NCBI GenBank assembly: GCA_037976565.1
Contig: CP137669.1
Span: forward strand, 34,899,613-34,963,612
Reading direction: 5' to 3'
DNA: 64,000 nucleotides
DNA from: Mesocentrotus franciscanus
Taxonomy: Eukaryota > Echinodermata > Echinoidea > Camarodonta > Strongylocentrotidae
The position numbers were made by a program, and so were the translations under genes. The notes beneath the pieces are model-generated. The model was not told where the DNA came from. It worked only from the letters and a program-made list of their open reading frames with translations, and ran no database searches. Positions 28,418 to 34,891 of this stretch are shown here, in pieces (within the stretch, counting starts at the first letter, position 1; every line of letters begins with the position of its first letter).

Positions 28418-29988
28418 TATTGTGGAGGTTTCATGGTTTAGTGGATTCATCACAGACTGTGGATTATATAGCTCCCGCTGCGGCACTAATGTCCTCCCGC
28501 AAGACATTAATATACATTTGCCACACTCGACCCAGGTGAGGTAAGTGGGTAAGTGGGTACCTGGCAGGAATTAAGTTCTTTGAAATGCTAGAGCACCATA
28601 ATGGCACTCATGCTCAAGCCGGGGTAATAATTGTGGGGCGCCAGGAGTGTCAAGTCTGACAGACACGAGCGCTATTATCATTATAATGAATATTCACATT
28701 ATAACCCAAAATAAATAAATTGGGAAACATACTACTGTAGATGTGGAATCTCATGATCGAAGTTTCAGAATTAATATCATACATAAAAGTTATGGAAGAA
28801 AGTATTATAAGCCTTCTTACTAGGGAAGGACCAAATAAGCTCTTAATTTAGGTGATATGCCCGACCTATCAAACAAATATCCGTGATCTGCTGCCAATTT
28901 GGCTACTTATCTCACCTAAAAAGGCCAACAACATTCTGCCATTTTGATTTAATCATCACTATGACCTTAATAGTCAGTAGCACTAATAACATTTAAAAAT
29001 TAATATTGAACCATGTGTGAAGTTTCTTTGAAAAACCTCATTGTAGTCGGATAGATCACAATATGATAACGCCTTGAGATTTTAGTTGATGTATGCAGTT
29101 TATACAATGAATCTTGTTATCATAATTATGATTTTGATGAGGTTGCGCAATTTATATGTCGATTTTAATTTTGATGAGGTTATGCAGCTTATATGTTGAA
29201 TCTTGTTTTCGTAACGGGCCTCAACTTAATATAAAATGTTAATATCAACTCCACTTTGTCTCTTACAGCAGTGCCATCTTCTAGCCTCATGTTATTAGCA
29301 TTAGCACACATTCTATATTGTTCTTTTGTCACTATCCTACAGAAGTGCCTCAGAGCTGGTCAAAGCAGATGCATACTATCAGAGCGAAAGTGACAGTGAC
29401 GATGACGGCGAGCATGATGAAAATGCTAATCCAGATAAGAAAGTCCCTTCCACTGATCCAGTGCAAAATGGTGGAAAGATCAATCCAGCTTATATCAATG
29501 ATGAACAAGAATTTCAAGTCGATGAACAAGAGACATTACACACAGGCGAAGGAACAAGTTCTTTAATTCTCAATGCAGACTCGAAGAGCAGGTCACAAGG
29601 AGACGGCAACTCCAACTTATCAGATGGCGAAGCGATTGATATGTCGATGATGTCCGATTCTCCTGATCCAACGTTAACGATAGAAAATGAAGAGATGACA
29701 TCAAATTTGATCGACATCGAACTAGAAGCAAATGGGGGCATTATTTCAAATGGCGATACCGAAATTGCCCCTGTTGAAATGAATTCAGACAGCGACGTTC
29801 CCGATGTTTGTTTCGCTGATCCATCTTATGACAGTAGTGATCAACAGTCGGTTACAGCCACTGTGCACAGAACCGGAGATGGAAACTTTACCATTCGATC
29901 CTCACTCGGTGATATCGAAGAGGAGGGAGACGATGGCAGCGATCATGAAAGGCGGTCACTTGCAGACAGCATTGATGGGATCTACTGA
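3870..29988 (+). CDS. HYR-PAN-SEA-EGF type I membrane protein, 16 exons
   Basis: Predicted cell-surface protein of about 1116 residues; I do not recognise a named orthologue. Exons: 3870-3957, 10483-10716, 11224-11460, 16401-16649, 17168-17401, 19537-19779, 20330-20569, 21000-21245, 22134-22388, 23385-23497, 23933-23991, 24957-25120, 25675-25840, 26210-26265, 27626-27746, 29343-29988. All junctions are AG/GT and the frame stays open to the stop. Order: signal peptide (about 1-25), HYR1-5 (30-428), PAN/apple-like (429-508), HYR6-7 (509-675), SEA-like (676-787), EGF-like cysteine-rich segment (788-861), transmembrane helix (about 865-888), acidic tail (about 889-1116). HYR domains are known from sea-urchin hyalin and other adhesion or complement-type proteins, so an adhesion or recognition role is inferred. 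Introns are long and transposon-rich, and additional exons, especially in the 6.5-kb first intron, cannot be excluded. Confidence 0.9.
4370..4645. repeat. AAT/TAA-rich trinucleotide microsatellite
   Basis: About 275 bp of degenerate AAT, GAT and AAC trinucleotides. It lies just beyond the 3' side of the antisense LINE and could descend from that element's tail. Reading frames in it are artefacts of the repeat. Confidence 0.85.
4980..6125 (-). mobile_element. 5'-truncated, decayed LINE (non-LTR retrotransposon)
   Basis: Reading the - strand from high to low coordinates gives RT fragments in order: ELSKAFDTLNHN (about 6110-6070), FVLYADDTNIFIS (about 5840) with the catalytic YADD, PYFVYCSLVWGG (about 5430) and a C-terminal segment LWNNIENSIKNATTLNSFK (about 5075). 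Several frameshifts separate them. No endonuclease was seen, so it is 5'-truncated. It lies in intron 1 of the HYR gene, antisense. The style fits CR1/Jockey-type LINEs; the clade is not certain. Confidence 0.85.
7920..8071. mobile_element. Small inverted-repeat element (TTTCACAAAG type)
   Basis: Starts CAGGGCCCTGTATCACACAA and ends TTTTGTGAAACGGGGCCCAG, an imperfect terminal inverted repeat. About 150 bp, non-coding, in HYR intron 1. I did not find a convincing target duplication. Confidence 0.6.
10483..10716 (+). CDS. HYR protein exon 2: HYR domain 1
   Basis: 78 codons, phase 1-1. It shows the HYR plan: an early MSCPTD cysteine-proline, VDWAEP in the middle, VLGDTTVTYRVVDEAGN and a final CMF cysteine. 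The acceptor is CTCCAG and the donor is GTAATC. Confidence 0.9.
11224..11460 (+). CDS. HYR protein exon 3: HYR domain 2
   Basis: 79 codons, phase 1-1. Motifs are IYGCPDQT, VTWVEPG, IEETTVTYRLTDDG and a closing MCEFTVQVV. The donor is GTGAGT. The acceptor (CCATAG) has a poor pyrimidine tract. Confidence 0.87.
11515..11822 (+). repeat. Purine-rich tract (GA/GGA), about 300 bp
   Basis: Almost purely A and G on the coding strand, including a GA dinucleotide run near 11700-11730. It begins only about 55 bp after HYR exon 3. Confidence 0.9.
12422..12785. mobile_element. Non-autonomous hAT-type element, 364 bp
   Basis: Ends CAAGCGCGTACGCAGG and, inverted, CAGTAGCGTACACAGG. It is flanked by a perfect 8-bp duplication GGTGTGAC (12414-12421 and 12786-12793). 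Length, termini and 8-bp duplication fit hAT MITEs. It contains an internal direct repeat (GCCGGCTGAGTCGTTGCGAA twice, near 12637 and 12708). Confidence 0.85.
13671..13726. repeat. TTTCAA hexamer microsatellite
   Basis: About nine TTTCAA units. On the - strand it follows ATAAATTGAAATTG, a form often seen as the tail of LINE-like elements, so a LINE 3' end may lie at 13726-13900. Confidence 0.8.
14517..14820. repeat. GGACAA / TTGTCC foldback
   Basis: The left half repeats GGACAATAA-like words (AGCCCCGGACAATAATCCC) and the right half carries their complements (TTGTCCGG). It forms an imperfect hairpin with a G-run at about 14768-14780. Non-coding. Confidence 0.5.
16401..16649 (+). CDS. HYR protein exon 4: HYR domain 3
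   Basis: 83 codons, phase 1-1. This is a canonical HYR: DVEPPTFNTCPGNIS, YWTVPTATDNDG, GMTEVNVTATDPSGN and YCRFYVTV. It carries two extra cysteines, in ESACNV and FNCGM, that the neighbouring HYR domains lack and that may form an additional disulfide. Confidence 0.93.
17168..17401 (+). CDS. HYR protein exon 5: HYR domain 4
   Basis: 78 codons, phase 1-1. Motifs are VGAYVNCPGNVTG, GTVTWTPP, VGTTNVTYRLVDLSG and ICWFLVTIV. It belongs to the shorter HYR type without a DxEPP opening, like domains 1 and 2. Confidence 0.9.
17769..19238. mobile_element. Non-autonomous hAT-type element with core tandem repeats, 1470 bp
   Basis: Termini CAGGGGCGGCGAT and ATCGCCGCCCCTG are perfect 13-bp inverted repeats. 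The flanks are a perfect 8-bp duplication CCTCTAAC (17761-17768 and 19239-19246). The inside is a tandem array. It lies in HYR intron 5. No transposase was seen. Confidence 0.93.
18268..18990. repeat. Tandem array of about 96-bp units inside the hAT-type element
   Basis: Eight degenerate units start near 18270, 18371, 18467, 18565, 18661, 18757, 18872 and 18967. Each has CTGAGCTTCCGGGGGCTC followed by GCCCCC, so each can form a GC-rich hairpin. Confidence 0.88.
19287..19370 (-). mobile_element. SINE fragment (antisense)
   Basis: GGGTACCCATTTACCTCACC and GGATGGAGAATGGCAAA match the middle of the SINE family in reverse orientation. Another such fragment is at 59193-59262. Confidence 0.5.
19537..19779 (+). 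CDS. HYR protein exon 6: HYR domain 5
   Basis: 81 codons, phase 1-1. Motifs are DVEPPIIECPADIV, VGDTVVIYGTNDTAGH and FCNFTITV. The central Trp-Pro block is shortened to SWPGPFPSDN. Confidence 0.92.
20330..20569 (+). CDS. HYR protein exon 7: PAN/apple-like domain
   Basis: 80 codons, phase 1-1, inserted between HYR exons. The cysteine spacing (AECLDACIDEERFICRS, then GECRLSE) and the ending VIYFEK are typical of PAN/apple modules, which bind protein or carbohydrate ligands. The sequence is unlike HYR, so this is a shuffled module. The donor GTGGGT is the one that keeps phase. Confidence 0.85.
21000..21245 (+). CDS. HYR protein exon 8: HYR domain 6
   Basis: 82 codons, phase 1-1. Motifs are DNTPPAIRICPNNVT, IAWLAPLVRDDSDG, HQPGDFFYLGVTEVVYTAVDE and TCSFTVTL. 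The acceptor is TTTTTAG and the donor GTATGC. Confidence 0.92.
22134..22388 (+). CDS. HYR protein exon 9: HYR domain 7
   Basis: 85 codons, phase 1-1. Motifs are DPVILDCPGL, VSWLVPTAMDNSGN, RQPGDIFDKGRTIVMYTA and TDPSGNVETCSFRVSV. It follows a strong T-rich acceptor and is the last HYR before the SEA-like region. Confidence 0.93.
22415..22760. repeat. Three-copy tandem repeat, about 115 bp
   Basis: Three diverged copies share ATGCATGCTTCTCGAACAAT-like, TTGCTCTTG and TTGCCCGACATAGCGACAA-like blocks. It lies just after HYR exon 9. Confidence 0.75.
22883..23185 (+). repeat. Long homopurine tract (GGGGA / GAGAG), about 300 bp
   Basis: G and A with very few interruptions on the coding strand of the HYR gene, in the intron before exon 10. 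It has mirror-symmetric parts. Confidence 0.93.
23385..23497 (+). CDS. HYR protein exon 10: SEA-like domain, part 1
   Basis: The exon enters in phase 1 and ends in phase 0. The peptide has a hydrophobic strand (RFSLQILLPN), then YSDSLADKDSEHYQ and an amphipathic helix. This resembles the start of a SEA domain (strand, then S-x-x-Y-x-x-L helix). Confidence 0.82.
23778..23836 (+). pseudogene. Decayed duplicate of SEA exon 11
   Basis: After a TTTTCAG acceptor the sequence reads IQEHFEMDLTFLDSTIK, clearly related to the real exon at 23933. Flanking intron sequence is duplicated too, so the unit is a tandem duplication of about 155 bp. The donor position reads GATAAA instead of GTGAGT and a TGA follows the alignable part. 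A weak phase-compatible GT lies at about 23831. Confidence 0.75.
23933..23991 (+). CDS. HYR protein exon 11: SEA-like domain, part 2
   Basis: 59-bp exon, phase 0 to phase 2, coding IKEAFGMDPAFLDSTIITIA. The acceptor is TTTTCAG and the donor GTGAGT. A decayed copy of this exon lies about 155 bp upstream. Confidence 0.82.
24957..25120 (+). CDS. HYR protein exon 12: SEA-like domain, part 3
   Basis: Codes for the strand GGVEIELSLGF and the helix TNEGLLDAGVEE, the usual second half of a SEA fold. The position of the classical GSVVV autoproteolysis site reads GGVEI, so cleavage is not expected. Phase 2 in, phase 1 out. Confidence 0.82.
25399..25475 (+). repeat. GA dinucleotide microsatellite
   Basis: About 70 bp of GA repeats in HYR intron 12. 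Confidence 0.95.
25675..25840 (+). CDS. HYR protein exon 13: cysteine-rich / EGF-like, part 1
   Basis: Eight cysteines, including the EGF-like run YCSDNPTYCLHEGLCVK. Phase 1 in, phase 2 out. SEA followed by EGF next to a membrane helix is a common order in mucin-like and adhesion receptors. Confidence 0.85.
26210..26265 (+). CDS. HYR protein exon 14: EGF-like, part 2
   Basis: Short exon completing the EGF-like module with CSDFIYYGTRCEL. A strong polypyrimidine acceptor precedes it; the donor is GTGGGA. Phase 2 in, phase 1 out. Confidence 0.83.
26365..26690. mobile_element. Inverted-repeat element (TTTCACAAAGATCC type), 326 bp
   Basis: The left end GGGTGTTTCACAAAGATCC and right end GGATCTTTGTGAAACACCC are inverted. 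The similarity extends inward about 50 bp (CTCTAAGTTGGACT). A partial copy of the inner arm precedes it at 26330-26364. In HYR intron 14. Confidence 0.82.
26885..27226. mobile_element. Near-complete palindromic element, about 340 bp
   Basis: The left end TTAAAGCCCCTCTAAAGT is inverted at the right end ACTTTAGAGGGGCTTTAA. The arms (about 150 bp each) match throughout, including GAGGATGTCATT with AATGACATCCTC and the inner ATGTGTTTGAAG with CTTCAAACACAT. In HYR intron 14. Confidence 0.85.
27626..27746 (+). CDS. HYR protein exon 15: transmembrane helix
   Basis: Codes for a hydrophobic stretch of about 23 residues, including FWAVVLLLLLILCVPVCV, followed by basic RRCKQ. This is the expected stop-transfer pattern for a single-pass type I protein. 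Phase 1 in, phase 2 out. Confidence 0.9.
27863..28329. mobile_element. Palindromic element flanked by TA repeats
   Basis: About 90 bp (GGCGTGAAGAAAAAATGG through GAGGCCTTCTTCAG) is repeated inverted at 28236-28329. A second inverted pair is nested inside (AATTATGCAATTTCAAAGTG near 27958 and its complement near 28070). TA runs lie at 27775-27810 and 28330-28364. Confidence 0.82.
28425..28690 (+). mobile_element. SINE-like element, copy 1
   Basis: Shares GGCACTAATGTCCTCCCGCA-like, GCAAGACATTAATATACATT and GTGGGTACCTGGCA blocks with copies at 59.8 and 60.5 kb. It ends near ATTATCATTATAATG. Confidence 0.65.
29343..29988 (+). CDS. HYR protein exon 16: cytoplasmic tail and stop
   Basis: 215 codons including the stop. 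The tail is very acidic and serine-rich (e.g. SESDSDDDGEHDEN) and low in hydrophobic residues, so it is probably disordered. It contains NPAYIND (codons 29482-29502), fitting both an NPxY motif and a YxN motif, and ends DGIY. Acceptor CCTACAG. Confidence 0.9.
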
Positions 29989-32020
29989 CCCATTCATTGG
30001 TCAAACCAAATATTAACAGTACATGTACTAACTTTATCATTATACTCTGATTGGTGTTCCAGAGGACTAGTCCGTTTGAGGCTCTTTATAACCAACAGCA
30101 AACCTAGAAAAGTTCTTTCCGTTTGTTTTGTTGTTGTTGTTGATTTGTAATCCTTAGTGGTTACAGGGCAATGTCACCATTTTTGCCCAAGGTGCAACCT
30201 TGATTAGCATAATTTGAAAATCAAAATCCAATGTGTTGTTCATCTTATGCAATGCAACCTGTGATGCAAGGAACGGGTTATATCAGGGATTAGTATTGTA
30301 TCGCAGATTTCATTGCACAAGATTAAAGGTATAGACCAGTTCTGGTCATGTGATTGCATTGTGAAAGAAACGTTGTGGAATCGATCAAAAAAGGTTGATT
30401 ATCTAGCATATAAGTATTGGTGTGTACTGCAAGGTTCTGGAATCATCAAAATGATAAGAAATTTGGCCCAGTCTTGGTAAAGTTACAAGCACCATACACA
30501 GAAAGATGTATATGGGACTATATATGCGATTGCGATATCTATCCGGTCCAGATAGATATACTAATTTACCAAATATATCAATTAGTAGGCGGTTTCCCGG
30601 CAAAATTTGTATCATCACGCATTAGTCAAAACATATTCTTTCACATGATTGATAATAAGAGCTTCCATTTCATTTTTTTAAAATGGAGGCGTTTCCAAAA
30701 CTGGTCTTTACCTTTAACAACACTGTTAGCGATGTGTGCAGTGCGCAAGTTGTGTGTGAGTTAATTGTCTTGGTCCGTTTACTATGCCTGGAAACATGTG
30801 GCAATTTGAATTTTTTTTTTTTGGGGGAACAAAGCTCAAATTGTTTGGAGACATCATTAGATTAAAAAAAAAGTTACCCGGTAAACTGAAAGAAATTTTC
30901 CTGGTTCGTAAAATGTCAAGTCGACTAATCGCTTCTGTGTCAATTTCAAAACTCTTGAGGTTTGATCAATGCATTGCACAAAACTATAAAAAAGACATAA
31001 TTTTACATTAATATCAAAGTGAAACATGCTAGTCAACTTTAAAAAGAAAAAGAAAAAATGAAATATACGGATTCATGAAAAATATTTTACCCATGGGCCC
31101 CATGTCATGTCAATCCAGTAAATGAGCTTATATGCACTTGATGAAAGATGCATAATTACAAAGACATGGATCGAAAGGTGGTGGGGCTCCTGTTTTTCTT
31201 GTAGTAATCATTTATTGCTCCCTAACTCGTTTATTTTTTATTTTTTTCTCAACATAATTGAAGTAGTCTGGTTATTTTCTCATCTATAATTACTAGGTAA
31301 ATCTTCAGTATATATTTAGAAAAAAAAAATCTTGATTGCTCCTATGAAATGTATTTTACACCAAAGGTGAAAATGTCTGTAACTAATAGAAAATTATCTT
31401 ATTAAGAAATACAGAAAGGATGGTATTATGTATCCGTGGAGGATAAATTAAATTGTGAATTTATGAAGATAAAATGTAGACGAGGAGAAACAGATGGCTA
31501 AAGCATTTCAACATTTTGAAGGGGAAGGTGTCCATGGACGTTGCTTATGCAGGTTCGACTAGGTAAATTTTGACGTCCCTCTCATATCAATATGTTTTGT
31601 ATTGTATGTATTGTAGTACTTTTTCGTTTTTATGATGTAATCGTAGACACATGCACAGCCCAAGACAGCCCAGGAGGGCTCGAATATGCAATTGAGTTAA
31701 CTTTCTCTTATAAAGTGAACATGCCTTCCTATACTTAATTCTCTTCTCAGTTTTTCTTCCATCTACTATTTTTTCTTTCCTATCAACGTTCTGTTATACA
31801 ATATGTAATTTTCATAATAATGTCTATAATGTTCTCTCGGTAACTGCGTTAACTTATTATGGGCGTTCCCAACTCAAGCTATGCTTTTCGGTTTTGCACC
31901 TCCTTCTGTTATCTGAATTATTTACTATATACTCTATGTTGAAATCATTGTTACATATATAATTTATATATACATTGTGTTTCATATTGTACCGTTGAGA
32001 AGGAAATAAATGTTAATAAA
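29989..32020 (+). other. Probable 3' UTR and downstream flank of the HYR gene
   Basis: No coding signal. Starts right after the HYR stop codon and runs to the candidate AATAAA signals. AT-rich with several poly-A or poly-T runs. Confidence 0.4.
32005..32020 (+). terminator. Candidate polyadenylation signals
   Basis: Two AATAAA hexamers (32005-32010 and 32015-32020) lie about 2 kb after the HYR stop codon. I saw no earlier AATAAA on this strand, only ATTAAA variants such as 30322-30327, so the true 3' end could be nearer. Confidence 0.3.
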
Positions 32021-32379
32021 TACAAAATATGTGAATATGCTACTTAAGAGAAGAGAGAGAGAGAATGTGTGTGTGTGTATGTGTGAAATACAGAGACAGA
32101 GAACAAGAGGGAGAGAGAGATAAGGGGATTATCCTAACACCACATTGTATCCTTAGAAGTTATACATTATTATTTATGTGTTTCAAATGTTCTGTACTGT
32201 TCAAAAATGTATTTTTTGTTGTTGCATTGTTACTCTATGAAGTCACAGTAAAACAGTGTGTGAGATAAAGCATTAAATGAAAAGGTTCAATGGGACAGGA
32301 TCTAATTTAAAAAAGAATTGCAATGTGTTTATTTTGTCAAAACACTATTATGCAAAACAAAGCATTGATGTTGACTATT

Positions 32380-32609
32380 AAAAGCTTGTTCAGATATATA
32401 AACCGCTGCAAAAAAAAATAAGTGTTTTATGAAACGTGTAAAATAAATGGCAACTTTGCGCAACAAAGGACTTGCTCGTAATCACTGAGCTCTGAGTTTA
32501 ATATAAGATATAGAAAATGTGAAGCTTATTACACTTTATGTCATCACAAAAAAAAAAAAAAAAAAATCCATGTTTTTGCCGTGTCATACATGTATCTGAA
32601 CAAGGCTGT
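32380..32609. mobile_element. Inverted-repeat MITE family, copy 1
   Basis: Begins AAAGCTTGTTCAGATATA and ends TATCTGAACAAGGCT. Internal blocks AAACCGCTGCAAAAA, AAAATAAATGGCAA and GAAGCTTATTACACTTTATG match the copies at 45.7 and 50.9 kb. Confidence 0.8.
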
Positions 32610-33740
32610 ACAGCATTTATTGTACATTTTTTCATTTCTATTGATAAATACTAAGAGAGTATCATAATTAAAGATCTTCTGTTAATAATAGATAATATTT
32701 ATAATAGTAGTAACATCTATATACATGTAGTGCTTAATACTCATGTTTTTAAGTGCTGCATTATTATTATCATGGCATTAGTCGAGCAGCCCTTATAAAG
32801 TCGCTCTCGCATTCGAGAAATTTCTTCCTACTGTTGGTGCCTGCTGTACAGTTTATGTTTTATGTTTTCATTTACAAGTATATAGAGCTGTTTATGTATA
32901 GGTTATCATATCAGCATTACAAAAAAGTGTGTAAAGTCCATAAGAGAGGCTAAAGAATGCATAACAAAAACATTCATAAGCTGTGGCTGGGGGAGGGGTG
33001 TAGTCCCTAGGAGTTTTAATATTACCCATATTCTAAATGTTTTTAAACTATTTAGTTTGTATTCAGGTAAAAGCCTGGGAGGGCTAGTATGCTGTAAGCC
33101 TGTACAGTGATGAAAACATGACAAGGAAAACATAATTTCCTCCTTCGTGGACATTGTGGAATTATTGGGTAACGGAAGTTTTATATTTTTATCGAATTCT
33201 ACCATGTATGAATGTTGTTTACACACATATGGGTACATGTATCTAATTAAAGGTGTCGTAAATTAACTTTTTTCCCCCTCCAGGATTACATGTTACATGA
33301 CTCTTGCTTTCAAAGGTTGTGAAACGAGTGTGAATGAGTGGCCAAAATGATCAAGATTGGTGTGTCATAGCTCCTAAAATGTGAAATAGTACATGTAATT
33401 TCATTACAAAGAAGTCATAACAGATATAATAGTCATTAACGACATTACCTGATACAGTAGAAAATGATAATTTAATGTCGCATCCTGGACATGCTCAGTA
33501 ATATGCAAATTTTACACATTTTAAGACAAACAAAACGCTTCTTTCACATTATAACATTGGTAAGAAAGCTTGCCTTCCCTTGAAACTTTAACTCATTTCT
33601 TCTTCCAGTAATCGTTATCTTGTTGAGTAAAGAGCAATCCAACCGTTGGAAAAAGTTCATTTATTTGAAAGCAGAAAAATAAGAGAAACAGAATGGCGAA
33701 AGTTTGAAATTAATTGGAACAATAACAAGAAAGTTATGAA
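32610..33740. other. Intergenic region between convergent genes, no gene seen
   Basis: No recognisable protein features on either strand. The likely nup133 3' end is near 33640-33665. Confidence 0.4.
33660..33665 (-). terminator. nup133: Candidate nup133 polyadenylation signal
   Basis: TTTATT on the + strand is AATAAA on the gene strand, about 1.1 kb past the stop codon. It is the first such hexamer I saw downstream of the stop. A dispersed repeat lies between them, so the assignment is weak. Confidence 0.25.
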
Positions 33741-33744
33741 TGTT

Positions 33745-34175
33745 TGAAGTATGAGATCACTAAATCTATGGTCAGTTTGGTCAGTGGACTGAGACATGGT
33801 CGCGGATGACTCTCCAGTTTGTCGTGTACAAAAATATCATTGATTTCTGTTTTCTCTTAACGCCTTTTCCCTTGGGGCACTACTCTAAATATATTAAGGC
33901 TAGCATATAAGACCCTCCTGAGTCATACAATTAGAAAAATTGACATTTTAGTCATTTTGTGAATTGGGAAAAATGGGAAAGTTGACCGGCACTACATCAA
34001 AGTGACATTACCTATTCAGCCAATTTCAATTTTCCCATGCATAAAAAAATTAATATTTTTCTTATTTTTTGGCAGATTTTGTTCAAACTTTCACCAGTCT
34101 GCTTCTCTCAGTAGTTTGCTATCATGTTTAGATTTCCCTCTAATGTGAGCTGGCACAAATTATAATGAGTCTTGC
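33745..34175. repeat. Dispersed repeat, copy A
   Basis: Shares ordered blocks with 49885-50290, for example ATTGATTTCTGTTTTCTC-like, GACCCTCC-GAGTCATACA, ATTTTAGTCATTTT and GTCACTACATC-like words. Same orientation in both copies. Non-coding. Confidence 0.7.
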
Positions 34176-34745
34176 CAGGTAAAGAAGGAAATATGAAATA
34201 ACAGGGCCACTGATGACAGGGTGAGGGAGGGGAGTGCAGTAGTGGGTCATCTCATCTTCTTTTCAAATTGCCTTTCTTTTACCTTTCTGCACCCCCCCTC
34301 CCCTCTCCAATTTTTCCTCTACTTTGTACTAACATTCTCACACTGTGAAACACAAGTGTAACTTAAAACATACACATAAGTGAAAACATGAAAGTCATTG
34401 CTGTGCATATCTACTTTTTTCGCATTTCAATTTTTTTTCTCCCAGGGGGAGGGGGGCTGGACCAGGATATGCATGAACAAGGCATAACAGTGAATGCCTA
34501 GATGTTCATTCTCTCTTACTCATCTGCTACCAGGCTCTACTGATCTGTCTATTGGTCCCTCATTTCATAAGGAACAGCTAAGACTCTGTAATGTTTTTAA
34601 CAGTCTGAAGTCTCTCATTCCATGCATACTAGATGTACCCAGTGGTCATTCTCTGCTACTAGACATGTCCCCATCTGCTCAAAGCCAGCCCAAAGGATTG
34701 ATACAAGCCTTTTTCATTCGATCAATGTGCTAGATAGTGTCTTTG

Positions 34746-34891
34746 TTACTCAGCTGCAACTAGGCTCCTGCCAATCTGCTCAAAGCCTGTCCTGAGAAGG
34801 TACTCGAACCGTGTATTGTCCCTCATCCCTTGGAGCTCATAGTGCTGTAGCAGTGTGTCTGGGTCTGGAAGGCACTCGGTCAGGTCAAGAC
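34746..34891 (-). CDS. nup133: nup133 exon w27 (last coding exon)
   Basis: Codes [20 protein letters not shown] and ends [14 protein letters not shown] then TAA at 34748-34746. It matches the vertebrate IQLSEYLPEVKDLLQ C-terminus. It is separated from w26 by a 5.8-kb intron that is mostly retrotransposon. Confidence 0.94.

Noticed and set aside
29503..29803. Overlapping frames on both strands within the tail exon
   Set aside because: They are shadows of the HYR cytoplasmic-tail frame, which has matching splice phase.
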